Shown here: in pieces, positions 1 through 9,200 of the stretch | How positions within the stretch are numbered: the first letter of the stretch is position 1 | Layout: each line of letters begins with the position of its first letter | Source of the DNA: Coxiellaceae bacterium | Lineage (GTDB): Bacteria > Pseudomonadota > Gammaproteobacteria > Coxiellales > Coxiellaceae | Direction of reading: 5' to 3' | NCBI GenBank assembly: GCA_030680235.1 | Contig: JAUXWQ010000056.1 | Span: forward strand, 1 to 64,000 | DNA: 64,000 bases | Made by a program: the position numbers and the translations under genes | Notes under the pieces: model-generated | What the model was told of the DNA's origin: nothing | Databases searched by the model: none | Seen by the model: the letters and a program-made list of their open reading frames with translations, nothing else

Positions 1-335
1 TCTATCAAGCCTTTCCAATAGGCATGATTCTCTTTACAAATACCCACCATGAAAAATATCTCCTTAGTCGTAATTAATGACAGGAAATATTTTCTAATAG
101 TTTTTTATCCTTGCGTAGATGTGTTTCCCCAGACGTTTACGATGTGTTTCCCCAGACGTTTACGATGTGTTTCCCCAGACGTTTACGTTTAATGTTTACA
201 ATCACAGTTTCGAACTTAAATAGATTTTTTATAAAAATCATAGGAAGTTTTCACTGGCGTGCTTGATTACACAGGAATTACACAGACTCAAAAATGAAAA
301 TCTTAAAAACCTGTGTAACCTATTGATTTAATTGA
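1..335. other. Gene-free left edge
   Basis: No convincing gene is seen here. The stretch is AT-rich and holds only a 23-bp direct triplicate (118-186, listed separately). The remainder up to the tRNA 3' end shows no hairpin followed by a T-run and no open frame with a ribosome binding site. It could be the flank of a mobile element lying outside the window, but no transposase is present to support that. Confidence 0.5.
118..186. repeat. Three tandem copies of a 23-bp unit
   Basis: Three exact, head-to-tail copies of a 23-bp unit beginning GATGTGTTTCCCCAGACG and ending TTTAC occupy 118-140, 141-163 and 164-186, with no spacer between them. The lack of unique spacers rules out a CRISPR array. 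Serial short repeats are known at the termini of some insertion sequences (IS21-type ends carry several copies of the terminal motif) and as iterons. Either reading here is inference, because no transposase or replication gene is nearby. Confidence 0.9.
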
Positions 336-409
336 TGGGCCCACTAGGACTTGAACCTAGGACCAAAGGATTATGAGTCCTCTGCTCTAACCAACTGAGC
401 TATGAGCCC
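336..409 (-). tRNA. ileX: tRNA with CAU anticodon, probably tRNA-Ile2
   Basis: Read on the minus strand this folds as a full cloverleaf. The 7-bp acceptor stem pairs GGGCTCA with TGGGCCC, the D-arm contains AGCTCAGTTGGTTAGAGC, and the anticodon loop CTCATAA carries CAU. The T-arm has the GTTCAAG motif. CAU can be elongator Met or Ile2 (C34 modified to lysidine by TilS). The variable and T-arm pattern TTGGTCC...GTTCAAGTC resembles Ile2, and ileX lies beside rpoD in E. coli, so Ile2 is favoured. The 3' CCA is not encoded: after the discriminator A the DNA reads TCA. It follows rpoD on the same strand and may be co-transcribed. Confidence 0.85.
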
Positions 410-411
410 GA

Positions 412-497
412 AACAGTGTGCGTTGTCAGTGTGGGTGTGAGGATCAGAGGTGTTTTCAACAGCTTTGATTTTACTTCCGCACACTCACACCACGCTT
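412..497. repeat. Family D palindromic element (D1)
   Basis: This imperfect inverted repeat lies between rpoD and the tRNA. The left arm is GT-rich (GTCAGTGTGGGTGTGAGG), the right arm is its AC-rich counterpart (CACACTCACACCACGC), and the loop contains ATCAGAGGTGT. The same arm style and AGAGGTGT core recur at five or more other sites in the window. It could act as a transcript-end hairpin or processing site, but there is no T-run. Confidence 0.6.
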
Positions 498-502
498 AAC
501 TT

Positions 503-2503
503 TTATTCCCCCTCTTGATCCAAGAAACTTTGTAGCTTCTCAGCGCGAGTAGGGTGACGCAACTTACGCAATGCTTTTGCTTCAATTTGACGAATACGTT
601 CACGTGTTACATCAAATTGCTTACCAACTTCTTCAAGCGTATGGTCAGTATTCATTTCAATACCAAAACGCATCCGCAATACTTTTGCTTCGCGTGGCGT
701 TAATGAAGATAATACCTCTTTCATCGCTTCGCGCAAGCCCGACGACGTTGCAAAATCAATTGGCGATTCCATATTGGTGTCTTCAATAAAATCACCTAAG
801 CTCGAATCTTCATCTTCACCAATGGGTGTTTCCATGGAGATCGGCTCTTTCGCAATTTTTAACACTTTGCGAATTTTATCTTCCGGCATATCCATGTGTT
901 TGCTGAGTTCTTCAGGCGTGGGTTCAACACCCGTTTCCTGCGTCAATTGACGGCTGATACGATTCAATTTGTTGATCGTTTCAATCATGTGCACAGGAAT
1001 ACGGATTGTGCGCGCTTGGTCAGCAATGGAGCGGGTAATTGCTTGGCGAATCCACCAGGTCGCATAGGTCGAGAATTTATAACCGCGACGATATTCAAAC
1101 TTATCAACTGCTTTCATCAAACCAATATTACCTTCTTGAATTAAATCCAAGAACTGTAAACCACGATTGGTGTATTTTTTTGCGATAGAAATAACAAGAC
1201 GTAAATTCGCTTCAATCATTTCTTTTTTCGCGCGACGCGATTTTGCTTCGCCAATCGATACGCGACGATTGATTTCTTTAATGTCGTGCACATTCAAATT
1301 GCTTTCTTCTTCGATTAAAGCAATTTTTTTCTGTGCGCGCTGAATGTCTTTGCGATAATGTTCAAGCGTTACAGCTGATTTCGGATGGGCTTTGATAAAA
1401 GTATCGAGCCAATCCATGTTTGATTCATTGTTTGAGAAAGACTGTATGAATTCTTTGCGTGGCGCTTTTGCATCCATCACGCAATGTTTTATGATCATGC
1501 GTTCTTGTTCACGCGTTTCACGGAGTAACCCACGTAGTCGCATGGTTTGACGAACAAATTGTTTGATCGACAATTTAAATTTTGCATAATGCGCCGCTAA
1601 CAATTCACGTTGTTTTGCGGTTGTTTTATGTTGTTTTCCATTTTTCTTAATGGCGCTAACATACTTTTCAAATAGCTCTTCAAGAGTACGAATTTGTTCT
1701 GCGGTATAAATAGGGTCTGGACCATTGTCGCCAAAAGCATCTTCTTCGTCGTCAGCGACATCGCCACCAGCCTCTTCACCGCCATCTTCATCATCTTTCT
1801 CTTCTTCGCCAGCAACTTTTGTTTTTGAAGACTTAGATGTTCTCGGGAGGTCTGACTCTTCCTCTGCCGCAGCCGCCGCTGCTGCTGCTGCTGCAAGCTC
1901 AAGCTCTTTTTCTTTTGCATCTGCGGCATCTTTTGCGACGGTTGCGGCCAGCGCTAATCTTGCCTGAACTTCTTCGTCAGTTTCAAAGTAACCTGCGATG
2001 ATGTCGCTCAAACGACCTTCTGCGGCTACGATTTTGTGATAGCGTTTGATAAAGCTTTCGATCAGTTCTGGATAGTAAACCAATGCGCCCATGACTTGCT
2101 GAATACCGCTTTCAATGCGTTTTGCAATTTCAATTTCGCCTTCGCGCGTTAATAATTCAACACTGCCCATTTCGCGCATATACATGCGCACAGGATCTGT
2201 TGTGCGATTCTCAGTCGCAAGTACTTCAATCGCTTCTGTAATTTCCTCATCATCTTCACTGTCATCGAGCAAGAGTTCGCTTTCATCTGGCGGTACTTCA
2301 TAGACGCGAATACCCATTTCGTTCAGGCGATCGATAATGCTTTCCATTTCATTGGGATCAACGAGATCGCTTGGCAATAGATTTAATAAATCTTCGTGTG
2401 TTAAATAACCCTTTCGCTTCGCTTCTTGGGTTAATGCATTAAAACCGGAAGCAGCCGACGTTGCAGGTTGCTGAGGAGCTGGAGGAGTGATCTTTGGGGC
2501 CAT
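503..2503 (-). CDS. rpoD: RNA polymerase primary sigma factor RpoD (sigma-70)
   Basis: This 666-aa housekeeping sigma factor directs RNA polymerase to most promoters. Region 1.1 is at the N-terminus. The sigma core shows region 2 ([18 protein letters not shown], then the melting/-10 segment [20 protein letters not shown]), region 3, and region 4.2 ([20 protein letters not shown]) ending KALRKLRHP. It is longer than the 613-aa E. coli protein because the non-conserved region carries a run of ten alanines near residues 203-212, followed by a long Asp/Glu-rich tract. The Ala codons are mixed GCN, so this is not a pure triplet repeat. The start at 2503 has only a weak ribosome site (GAG). It lies 100 bp downstream of dnaG on the same strand, the classical dnaG-rpoD order. 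Confidence 0.98.
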   Translation of the reverse strand: MAPKITPPAPQQPATSAASGFNALTQEAKRKGYLTHEDLLNLLPSDLVDPNEMESIIDRLNEMGIRVYEVPPDESELLLDDSEDDEEITEAIEVLATENRTTDPVRMYMREMGSVELLTREGEIEIAKRIESGIQQVMGALVYYPELIESFIKRYHKIVAAEGRLSDIIAGYFETDEEVQARLALAATVAKDAADAKEKELELAAAAAAAAAAEEESDLPRTSKSSKTKVAGEEEKDDEDGGEEAGGDVADDEEDAFGDNGPDPIYTAEQIRTLEELFEKYVSAIKKNGKQHKTTAKQRELLAAHYAKFKLSIKQFVRQTMRLRGLLRETREQERMIIKHCVMDAKAPRKEFIQSFSNNESNMDWLDTFIKAHPKSAVTLEHYRKDIQRAQKKIALIEEESNLNVHDIKEINRRVSIGEAKSRRAKKEMIEANLRLVISIAKKYTNRGLQFLDLIQEGNIGLMKAVDKFEYRRGYKFSTYATWWIRQAITRSIADQARTIRIPVHMIETINKLNRISRQLTQETGVEPTPEELSKHMDMPEDKIRKVLKIAKEPISMETPIGEDEDSSLGDFIEDTNMESPIDFATSSGLREAMKEVLSSLTPREAKVLRMRFGIEMNTDHTLEEVGKQFDVTRERIRQIEAKALRKLRHPTRAEKLQSFLDQEGE

Positions 2504-2544
2504 GGAGTACTCACGTTTTGAATGCGGAATAAGAAACCCGTTAT

Positions 2545-2556
2545 TCTAGCGCTAGA
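2545..2556. promoter_or_regulatory. 12-bp perfect palindrome in rpoD leader
   Basis: TCTAGCGCTAGA lies in the 100-bp dnaG-rpoD gap, about 40 bp upstream of the rpoD start. A 12-bp perfect palindrome in a leader could be an operator half-site pair or part of an mRNA hairpin. Nothing in the sequence identifies a cognate regulator, so the functional call is weak. Confidence 0.25.
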
Positions 2557-2603
2557 TTTAACATTCTGCCAGCGCTTTTAAGTTGATTGCACCAATTGGT
2601 ATT

Positions 2604-4337
2604 TTATTGACCACTTTTCTGTGCGTGTTTTCTGGCAAGCAGACTTTGAAGTTGTTGTCTTTCAGCATCGCTAAGTGGTGCTGTTTTTGCTTTCTTGATT
2701 AAGGAAGAGAGCTCATGTGCTTCTGCTTGCTCTTGTACTCTTTGAAGCGCACCGATAAATTCAGCTTCACGACCGTTTTCTGGAATATGCATGGGGAGAG
2801 TTGCAATCATGGCAATCATGGCGCGTGTCGGTTGATCTTCAACTTCCGATAACAGCTCTCCCATGGAGATCGTGCTATTTTTTTTGCAGCGCTCAATTAA
2901 ATTGAGTAGCAATTGTTTCTCTGCATGATTGTCATGCATTGAGAATGCTGTGGTTGTGGTCGTTAATGCGAGCGCAGGTTCGTGTAGCAATAACTGAATA
3001 GCAATCATGACAGGGTTTAATTGTGTCATTGGTGCGCGCGGCAATTTTTGGATAACGGCCGCTCCCATTTTTTTTGAAGGCAATACATTCAGTCGTTCTC
3101 GGGTTAGCGATACCATTTTGGCAAGTTGATCCAGCAGTAAATTTTGATAAATACCCGTTGGCATCGTATTAATAAAATCATTGGCGGCTTTTGCAAAAGC
3201 CGCTTTTCCTGCTATCTCATTAATATTATGTATTTTTGCTAATTCATTGAAAAAAACAGTGGATAAGGGTGTTGCCTCATCAATTAATTTTTCGAAAGCA
3301 TCGTGACCAATTTTTCGCACGAGGCTGTCGGGATCTTCTGAATTTTTTAAAAACAAAAATCGAAAGTTTAAACCGTCACGCAATAAGGGTAGGCTAATGG
3401 TTAATGCTTTCCACGCTGCTTTTTGACCAGCGGCATCGCCATCAAAACAAAAAATGATATCGTTCGTATAACGTAATAATAATTGAATGTGCTTTACATT
3501 GAGTGCCGTGCCCAGTGTTGCAACGGCGTAGTGGATATCATGCTCTGCGAGTGAAATCACATCTAAATAGCCTTCAACAACCAAGGCGCGTTTTAGTGTG
3601 CGGTGATGTTGGTGGGCTTCGTATAAACCATAGAGTGTTTGATGCTTGTGAAAAATCGGCGTTTCAGGAGAATTTAAATATTTTGGAATGTCGTCGGTCA
3701 TGGTGCGACCACCAAAAGCAATGGTGCGACCACGGGTATCGCGAATGGGAAATAGTATGCGATTGCGAAAACGATCATAATATCGACCGGGTGATTTTTC
3801 GACGAGCATGCCAGCAGTGACTAAAGCCTCATGCTTGTCGACGGACTTTACAAGAAAATCCCAACTGTCTGGTGCGTAACCAATACCAAATGCTTTTGCG
3901 ATTTTTCCAGTTAACCCACGGTTTTTTAAATAATCGATTGCAGGATCTGCTTGTTTTAGTGTTTGCTCATAACAGGCTTGCGCCTGATGCAATACGTCAT
4001 ATAAGACCGTATTTTGTGCGGTATTGGTGTCATCGGCTTCGCGTGGAATGGCTAATCCTAATTGTTGTGCAAGATCTGTTACTGCATCAATAAAAGTGAG
4101 ATGGTCGTACTCCATTAAGAAACCGATCACGTTTCCATGTGCGCCACAGCCAAAACAGTAATAGAACTGTTTTGAATGGCTTACGGAAAACGAGGGTGTT
4201 TTCTCATGATGAAACGGACAGCAGGCCGTATGTGTATTGCCACGTTTTTTTAAGTCTATCCGTGCAGACACAATCGTAACGATATCGGTTCGTGCGATGA
4301 TATCTTGGATAAATGACTTTGGAATTAAATTTTTCAT
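2604..4337 (-). CDS. dnaG: DNA primase DnaG
   Basis: This 577-aa enzyme synthesises RNA primers for chromosomal replication and works with DnaB helicase. The N-terminal CHC2 zinc ribbon is complete (Cys40, His43, Cys61, Cys64, in CCPFHHEKTPSFS...YYCFGCG). The TOPRIM catalytic core follows (VVEGYLDVISL, then FCFDGDAAGQKAA), and a C-terminal helicase-binding region completes the protein. Its ATG overlaps the zapD stop as ATGA (4334-4337) and has no strong ribosome site of its own, suggesting translational coupling to zapD. rpoD follows at 100 bp. In many gammaproteobacteria rpsU precedes dnaG; here zapD occupies that place. Confidence 0.98.
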   Translation of the reverse strand: MKNLIPKSFIQDIIARTDIVTIVSARIDLKKRGNTHTACCPFHHEKTPSFSVSHSKQFYYCFGCGAHGNVIGFLMEYDHLTFIDAVTDLAQQLGLAIPREADDTNTAQNTVLYDVLHQAQACYEQTLKQADPAIDYLKNRGLTGKIAKAFGIGYAPDSWDFLVKSVDKHEALVTAGMLVEKSPGRYYDRFRNRILFPIRDTRGRTIAFGGRTMTDDIPKYLNSPETPIFHKHQTLYGLYEAHQHHRTLKRALVVEGYLDVISLAEHDIHYAVATLGTALNVKHIQLLLRYTNDIIFCFDGDAAGQKAAWKALTISLPLLRDGLNFRFLFLKNSEDPDSLVRKIGHDAFEKLIDEATPLSTVFFNELAKIHNINEIAGKAAFAKAANDFINTMPTGIYQNLLLDQLAKMVSLTRERLNVLPSKKMGAAVIQKLPRAPMTQLNPVMIAIQLLLHEPALALTTTTTAFSMHDNHAEKQLLLNLIERCKKNSTISMGELLSEVEDQPTRAMIAMIATLPMHIPENGREAEFIGALQRVQEQAEAHELSSLIKKAKTAPLSDAERQQLQSLLARKHAQKSGQ

Positions 4338-5128
4338 ATTTTACAGCAAGCCAATTGAAAAGACATTTGCTGTTGTGTTTGGGCGGGTTTTGAATGACCA
4401 AAATAATTAGGTGATAAAAAACGAATGGTGACGCGGTGTAATCCTGCGCTAAATTCGGGGTATAACTTGCTTTGAGCGGGAAGTGTAACACGTACTAAAA
4501 GACAGGGGATGAGTGGATTTAGTGGTTGTAAGTAAAATCCATTCATTGCAGTAACTGTTTCAAAGGGCGTGCTTTCTCGCGTTAATCTTAAAAGGGTTTC
4601 AGTAATATCTTGTAGGGGCTCAAATAGTGTCATCCATTGTTTCAAATCTTTCGATTTTTCAGTCGCTGTTTGGTTTTGCCATAAAATATAGGCGGGCAAT
4701 CGGTAGTCACATACACCGCCCGGATTCGCTAAATTTGAACGAATTTGCGATAGAAACTCATTTTGTCTGAGTGGCTCACCAATACGTGAATGTTGTGCGT
4801 GAAGGTATTTGGAGAGACTTTCTAGTTTTTTCAAGGTGTCTTGAAGTCGTGCTTGATCAACTTTGACAGAGCGGTTGAGCTGAGAAAAGGTGTTTGAAAA
4901 TTGTGTCAGCGTTTGGCTAAATCGGGATTTAAGGTCTGGGCGATCGGTCACCTCAAGGATCTTAAGTAGCGCATTCATGGCATTTTTGGTGTTGAGCATG
5001 GATGTGCAATTGGCCGTTTTTTGAAACTGATTAAAGAGATTCTCAAGACGAAGCGCAATTCGAATTGCGTCTGTAAGGGGCAACTCATAGGTGATAAGGT
5101 TATTTTCTGTAAGGCTGTTAACTTCCAT
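4334..5128 (-). CDS. zapD: Cell division protein ZapD
   Basis: This 264-aa protein belongs to the ZapD (YacF/DUF1342) family, which crosslinks FtsZ filaments at the division ring. Recognisable family features are the opening YELPLTDAIRIALRLENLF, the long helical middle and the PGGVCDYRLPAYILW segment. The length is near the usual 247-265 aa. It is translationally coupled to dnaG by a 4-nt ATGA overlap and lies 60 bp after queF on the same strand. In most gammaproteobacteria zapD follows coaE in the pilD-coaE-zapD-yacG cluster. Here coaE is more than 8 kb away, separated by queF and a giant opposite-strand gene. No yacG is visible. Confidence 0.92.
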   Translation of the reverse strand: MEVNSLTENNLITYELPLTDAIRIALRLENLFNQFQKTANCTSMLNTKNAMNALLKILEVTDRPDLKSRFSQTLTQFSNTFSQLNRSVKVDQARLQDTLKKLESLSKYLHAQHSRIGEPLRQNEFLSQIRSNLANPGGVCDYRLPAYILWQNQTATEKSKDLKQWMTLFEPLQDITETLLRLTRESTPFETVTAMNGFYLQPLNPLIPCLLVRVTLPAQSKLYPEFSAGLHRVTIRFLSPNYFGHSKPAQTQQQMSFQLACCKI

Positions 5129-5188
5129 GGCGGACTCTTTACGCTTGGTGAGTCACATTTTAACATGTGAAGTGTTCTCTACAGAAGC

Positions 5189-6001
5189 TTATTGTCTGGA
5201 AAGCCGTATTTTTTTCGCGCTCATATCTTTTTTGGTTGAGCGGTAGGGGTTGATGTCCAATCCGCCGCGACGTGTATATTGTGCGAAAACGGTCAATTCG
5301 GTGGGTTGGCATTGTTTTAGAATATCCATAAAAATGCGTTCAACGCATTGTTCATGAAATTCATTATGCTGACGAAAAGAAATGAGATAGCGCAGTAAGT
5401 TGCCATGATTGATTTTTTTGCCTGTGTAATCAATCTGGATGCTGCCCCAGTCAGGTTGAAACGTTACGAGACAATTTGATTTTAATAAATGTGAATGGAG
5501 TATCTCTGTGACAAAGCTATTTTCTGTGGATAAGAGGGAGGGTGTTGGTGAGTAGGTGTCTACATTAATATCTAAATCGTCTAAACATATACCTTGCAAA
5601 TTGCCGATCTCAATAGGGCTGTCAACAGAGAATAAATTGACTAAAACGATTGCATTTACAGCTGAAGAAAGGTCTTTTTCAATCGTTGTTTTTACAGAAG
5701 CGGCATTTTCAAAATGGGTTTGATTAAAAGAATTTAAATATAATTTTAAAGACTTTGATTCAATTAAGTTGTCGCTATTGGCTGGGAAAATAATTTCAGC
5801 AAGGGCAACTACCGGTTTGCCTTTGGGGTTTAACCAAGAAATTTCATAGGCGTTCCATAAGTCAAACCCATAGAAAGGCAAAGGCTGTGAGATGGCAATT
5901 TCATCGCGTTTTATTTTGCGTGGAATCGGGAATAATAAGCTCGCATCATAGTGATCGATATAGGCTGATTTTTTGCCGAGTGGGGCATTTGAAATGGACA
6001 T
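5189..6001 (-). CDS. queF: NADPH-dependent 7-cyano-7-deazaguanine reductase QueF
   Basis: This 270-aa cytosolic enzyme reduces preQ0 to preQ1 in queuosine biosynthesis. It is the long, two-domain (YqfB-like, tandem T-fold) type, close to the 282-aa E. coli enzyme. The QueF motif ESKSLKLYLNSFNQ is at residues 81-94. The catalytic Cys177 lies in LLKSNCLVTFQPDWGS, with Asp184 nearby. The start chosen is the ATG at 6001, preceded by AGAGG. An upstream in-frame ATG at 6061 would add 20 residues unlike the family. zapD follows 60 bp downstream on the same strand, and the giant gene is divergent upstream. Confidence 0.96.
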   Translation of the reverse strand: MSISNAPLGKKSAYIDHYDASLLFPIPRKIKRDEIAISQPLPFYGFDLWNAYEISWLNPKGKPVVALAEIIFPANSDNLIESKSLKLYLNSFNQTHFENAASVKTTIEKDLSSAVNAIVLVNLFSVDSPIEIGNLQGICLDDLDINVDTYSPTPSLLSTENSFVTEILHSHLLKSNCLVTFQPDWGSIQIDYTGKKINHGNLLRYLISFRQHNEFHEQCVERIFMDILKQCQPTELTVFAQYTRRGGLDINPYRSTKKDMSAKKIRLSRQ

Positions 6002-6177
6002 AGTGCCTCTTTTAAAGTCGAAGTAAGGTGTGGAATTTAGCAGAAAAGAGGAGGAAGTCATACTGTAGCTATTTAGCCCCCGTTTAATCCGTTCCTTAAG
6101 GAAACATTAGTTTTGGTTAAATGATGCTAACGCTTTGAATTATTTTATTTTCTGGTAACACATTTTTTTGATTTGGC

Positions 6178-6183
6178 TATACT
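6178..6183 (+). promoter_or_regulatory. Putative -10 box for the giant gene
   Basis: TATACT lies 30 bp upstream of the preferred ATG at 6213 and matches the sigma-70 -10 consensus at five of six positions. The -35 region is poor (a TGGTAA-like hexamer near 6153). Transcription from here would start around 6190 and give a leader of just over 20 nt. That supports the start at 6213 over the upstream in-frame ATG at 6168. Confidence 0.35.
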
Positions 6184-6212
6184 CGAAAGACACTGTGTTA
6201 CGAGGTAATCTG

Positions 6213-9200
6213 ATGAGATTTCTACGTGAGTTGCTAACTAAAGAAAAGCAAGGACAGCTTAGTAAATTCAAGCCCCAAGCACTTGGTTATGGTTTCACAT
6301 TCACTGAAGACAAAAATGTTACCGCAGTGAATACAGCGCGTGATCAGTTTAATGCGCATGTCGAAAAAATGAATAGGGAAGCGCCGAGTTTGGCCTCGGC
6401 AGATATTTTATTTCAAGATGTAAAAAAAGCGTCTGATTTGTTGCAAAAAGCACAAGCAGAAGTGCAGATTCGTAAGGCATTCGAAGCAGAAAAAAGTGAT
6501 CTTGCAAAAGACCTTATGGAAGAGCAGCCAAAAGATATTGCATCTACGGTTTTTCTTGGTGGTATTAACATCAAAATTGATTTAAAAAAAGTAGAACATA
6601 ATGATTTTTCTGGTGTTTTTCGTGATATCAAAGGTGATATAGAAAGTGCCATGTTAACGCAAGTTGCAACGGCGGCTGGCATTGATCCTGCTGTTATTGT
6701 TTTGTATGACACTGTGCGCACGATTAAGAATGTTAAAAGCCCAGAAGACTTTTTAATGTTAATGGCTGGACTTGCAGCAAGTTCAGGTTCTGCCTTGGTA
6801 AGCATTGCACAAATAATCAAAGTGTCAGTGAAGGGTTTGGTTTACACGACAGTACCGAAAGAAAAATTAGAATCTCTAGAGAAATACGTTGAAGTATATC
6901 AATCAGAAAATGCTGTAAAAATGGCAGTTATTATTGATTGGATTATAGATGAAATAGCTGTATTTTCATGCCAAGGATTACTTCCAGAGAATAAAGAAGC
7001 GCGCGAACAAGTTATTGCGCGCATCAGTAGCGTTCGTAATTACATGGATGACTTAAAAAAACAAGTGTTGAATCTGAATATAAAGCTTGATAGTGCTACT
7101 AAACATGAAAGAAAGCTTTTAAAAGAAAAAATAGAAGCTGTTGAAAACAGAATCAAAGCACTAGAAGAAAAATGCAGCAAATTACATTGTTGGAAAAATT
7201 TATCTAGAAGCATCCTTTCTAATGCAATTTATACGATCGACTCCGGCACGACTAGTGTTGTTGAAGATTATGTGGGTATTGATATTAGAGAGTGGTTTTC
7301 AGATAAGGTTCGTACTGCTGCAGAAAAGTTTGATTTAAAACGTGCCCTAGACGTTAACCCTGAAGTGGCAATGGCGGCGCGTACGTACACCATTTTAAAT
7401 GAACATTATGGCGACAATAAAACACGCAATAAAAAAAGAGAAACAGAAACTTTTGATGCTATTGAAGCAGAAGCACAATTTTTAATTGCGCTAGAAGCAC
7501 AGCAGCGCCGTGGTTTTGAGGCAGTTAAGAACATTGCGAGTAGTTTAAAATTTACTTTTCAATCACATCAATTGCACGATGCAACATTATCTTCTAATCA
7601 CTTTCTCTTAAATAGTAGAAAATTATCAGTGGCAAAGGCACTACTTAAAACGTTTCATTTACCGGTTGATCAAGAAGAGTGGAAAAATAAAGTTGATTTT
7701 GATTTATTTTATAACGCATTAAATAAGCAGTTGTTTGGTAAAGCGCTTGTTAAAAACAATTCGCTATTATTAGCAGGCAATGTTCGTGAGGCTGGACGTG
7801 TAAAGGTGATCTCTCTTGTTAATACATTGGATCGTTTGAAAAGCACAGGCAGTACTGATAAAGATGTGCAACATAATGAAAAAATTACCACTGTCATTTC
7901 AGAAATGATTAATTTTTACAGTAAAATGTTTCCCAGTGAAAAAATAATTCAAGACAAGATTTCTGGAGAGTGGATTTTTGTTCCCAATACTATTTCTGAG
8001 CTTCCAGGTCAGATGATAGAGAAAAATAGTTCAGCTTACATTCAAGCAAGAATACAAAAATTGCTAGACTATGAAATTACAGATTTTGCTACACAAAAAA
8101 AATGTATTGTTGAAATAGAGCAGTATCATGAAGATCAATTAAAACGCAGTGGTAGTCTTTTAGTGCATCTATCTGATGATGAGAAAAAAGAAATCCTATT
8201 GCGCACAAAACAACTCGCTCTTTTAAAGCGTATTTATCGTGATAATCCGCGTGAGAATCTCGTTCAAAAAGAAAAGGGTGATGTATCGCCTTTGGGTTTA
8301 GAAGTAACTCAGAAAATGAATGGTTATCTTTCAGTAATGCGGTCTTTTGAAAGGGAGCGTCAGGAAAAAATAGCCCGCGCATGTGTTCATGGTGCTAAAG
8401 CATTTTCTGTCATTGGTGCGCAATCCAATGTGTTGGAGATAATTTCTACTAACCTTAGAAAAAAAATAGAAATAGATGCAAAAAATGCAGAAAATTTACG
8501 AGAGTCGCTTGATTCACGGCATATAGCAATGGAGGCCTTTGTTAACTCAGGTCAGCAGTTTGCGAGTTGTAGATATTTAAATCCAAGGGCCGCTTATTTG
8601 GCAGATATAACGCCTGAAATGCTAAACCATTTAATGGTGACTTTAGCAGAAGCAGATGAAAAACTGTCTGAAAAAGAAAATGTCATTATAAAAGCTGGTG
8701 CGAAAATTGATGATTTTTTTGAGGAGCGGGATAAGTATCACGAAAAATCATTTATGTCTTCGCAAAATAAAAAAATGCAATTGGATGATGTTCGTAGAAC
8801 GCGAGAAGAAATTGCAATAACGATGTATGAACGTTTGCTGCTTACACAAGAAGGGCATGTGGCTGATTTAGTAAGACATGCAGGCTTAGTGCAGAGCGTG
8901 CCTTGTGACGCGTATCGGTTGTCGAGTGAGCAGATTGTTGCATATTACGATTTCATTCATCGTTATGGTGCTGTCGAAACAAAAATAAATGTATTAGAAC
9001 ATCTGCAGCCGGCCAATCAGTTATTGGAAAAATTATCTGTGCCGCTTGAAAATGCATGGGTGTCATATCAAGTTGCATCGTCTTCGGAAGATGTTGATAT
9101 CGTTTTTTCAGCGGCAAAAAATTTTGCTACAGCGGCATATTTTTTAGTGGATGAATCTGATCGTGTTTCGCTCGTAAATTTGTCTGAAGCAGTTGTAGCC

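Noticed and set aside
118-186. CRISPR-like array
   Set aside because: The 23-bp units are directly abutting with no spacers, and no cas genes are present.
1725-1967. Plus-strand Ser/Ala-rich frame inside rpoD
   Set aside because: It is antisense to the poly-Ala/acidic region of rpoD, a by-product of low complexity.
5153-5170. Terminator between queF and zapD
   Set aside because: TCACAT/ATGTGA gives only a 6-bp stem with no T-run, and the genes are close enough to be one transcript.
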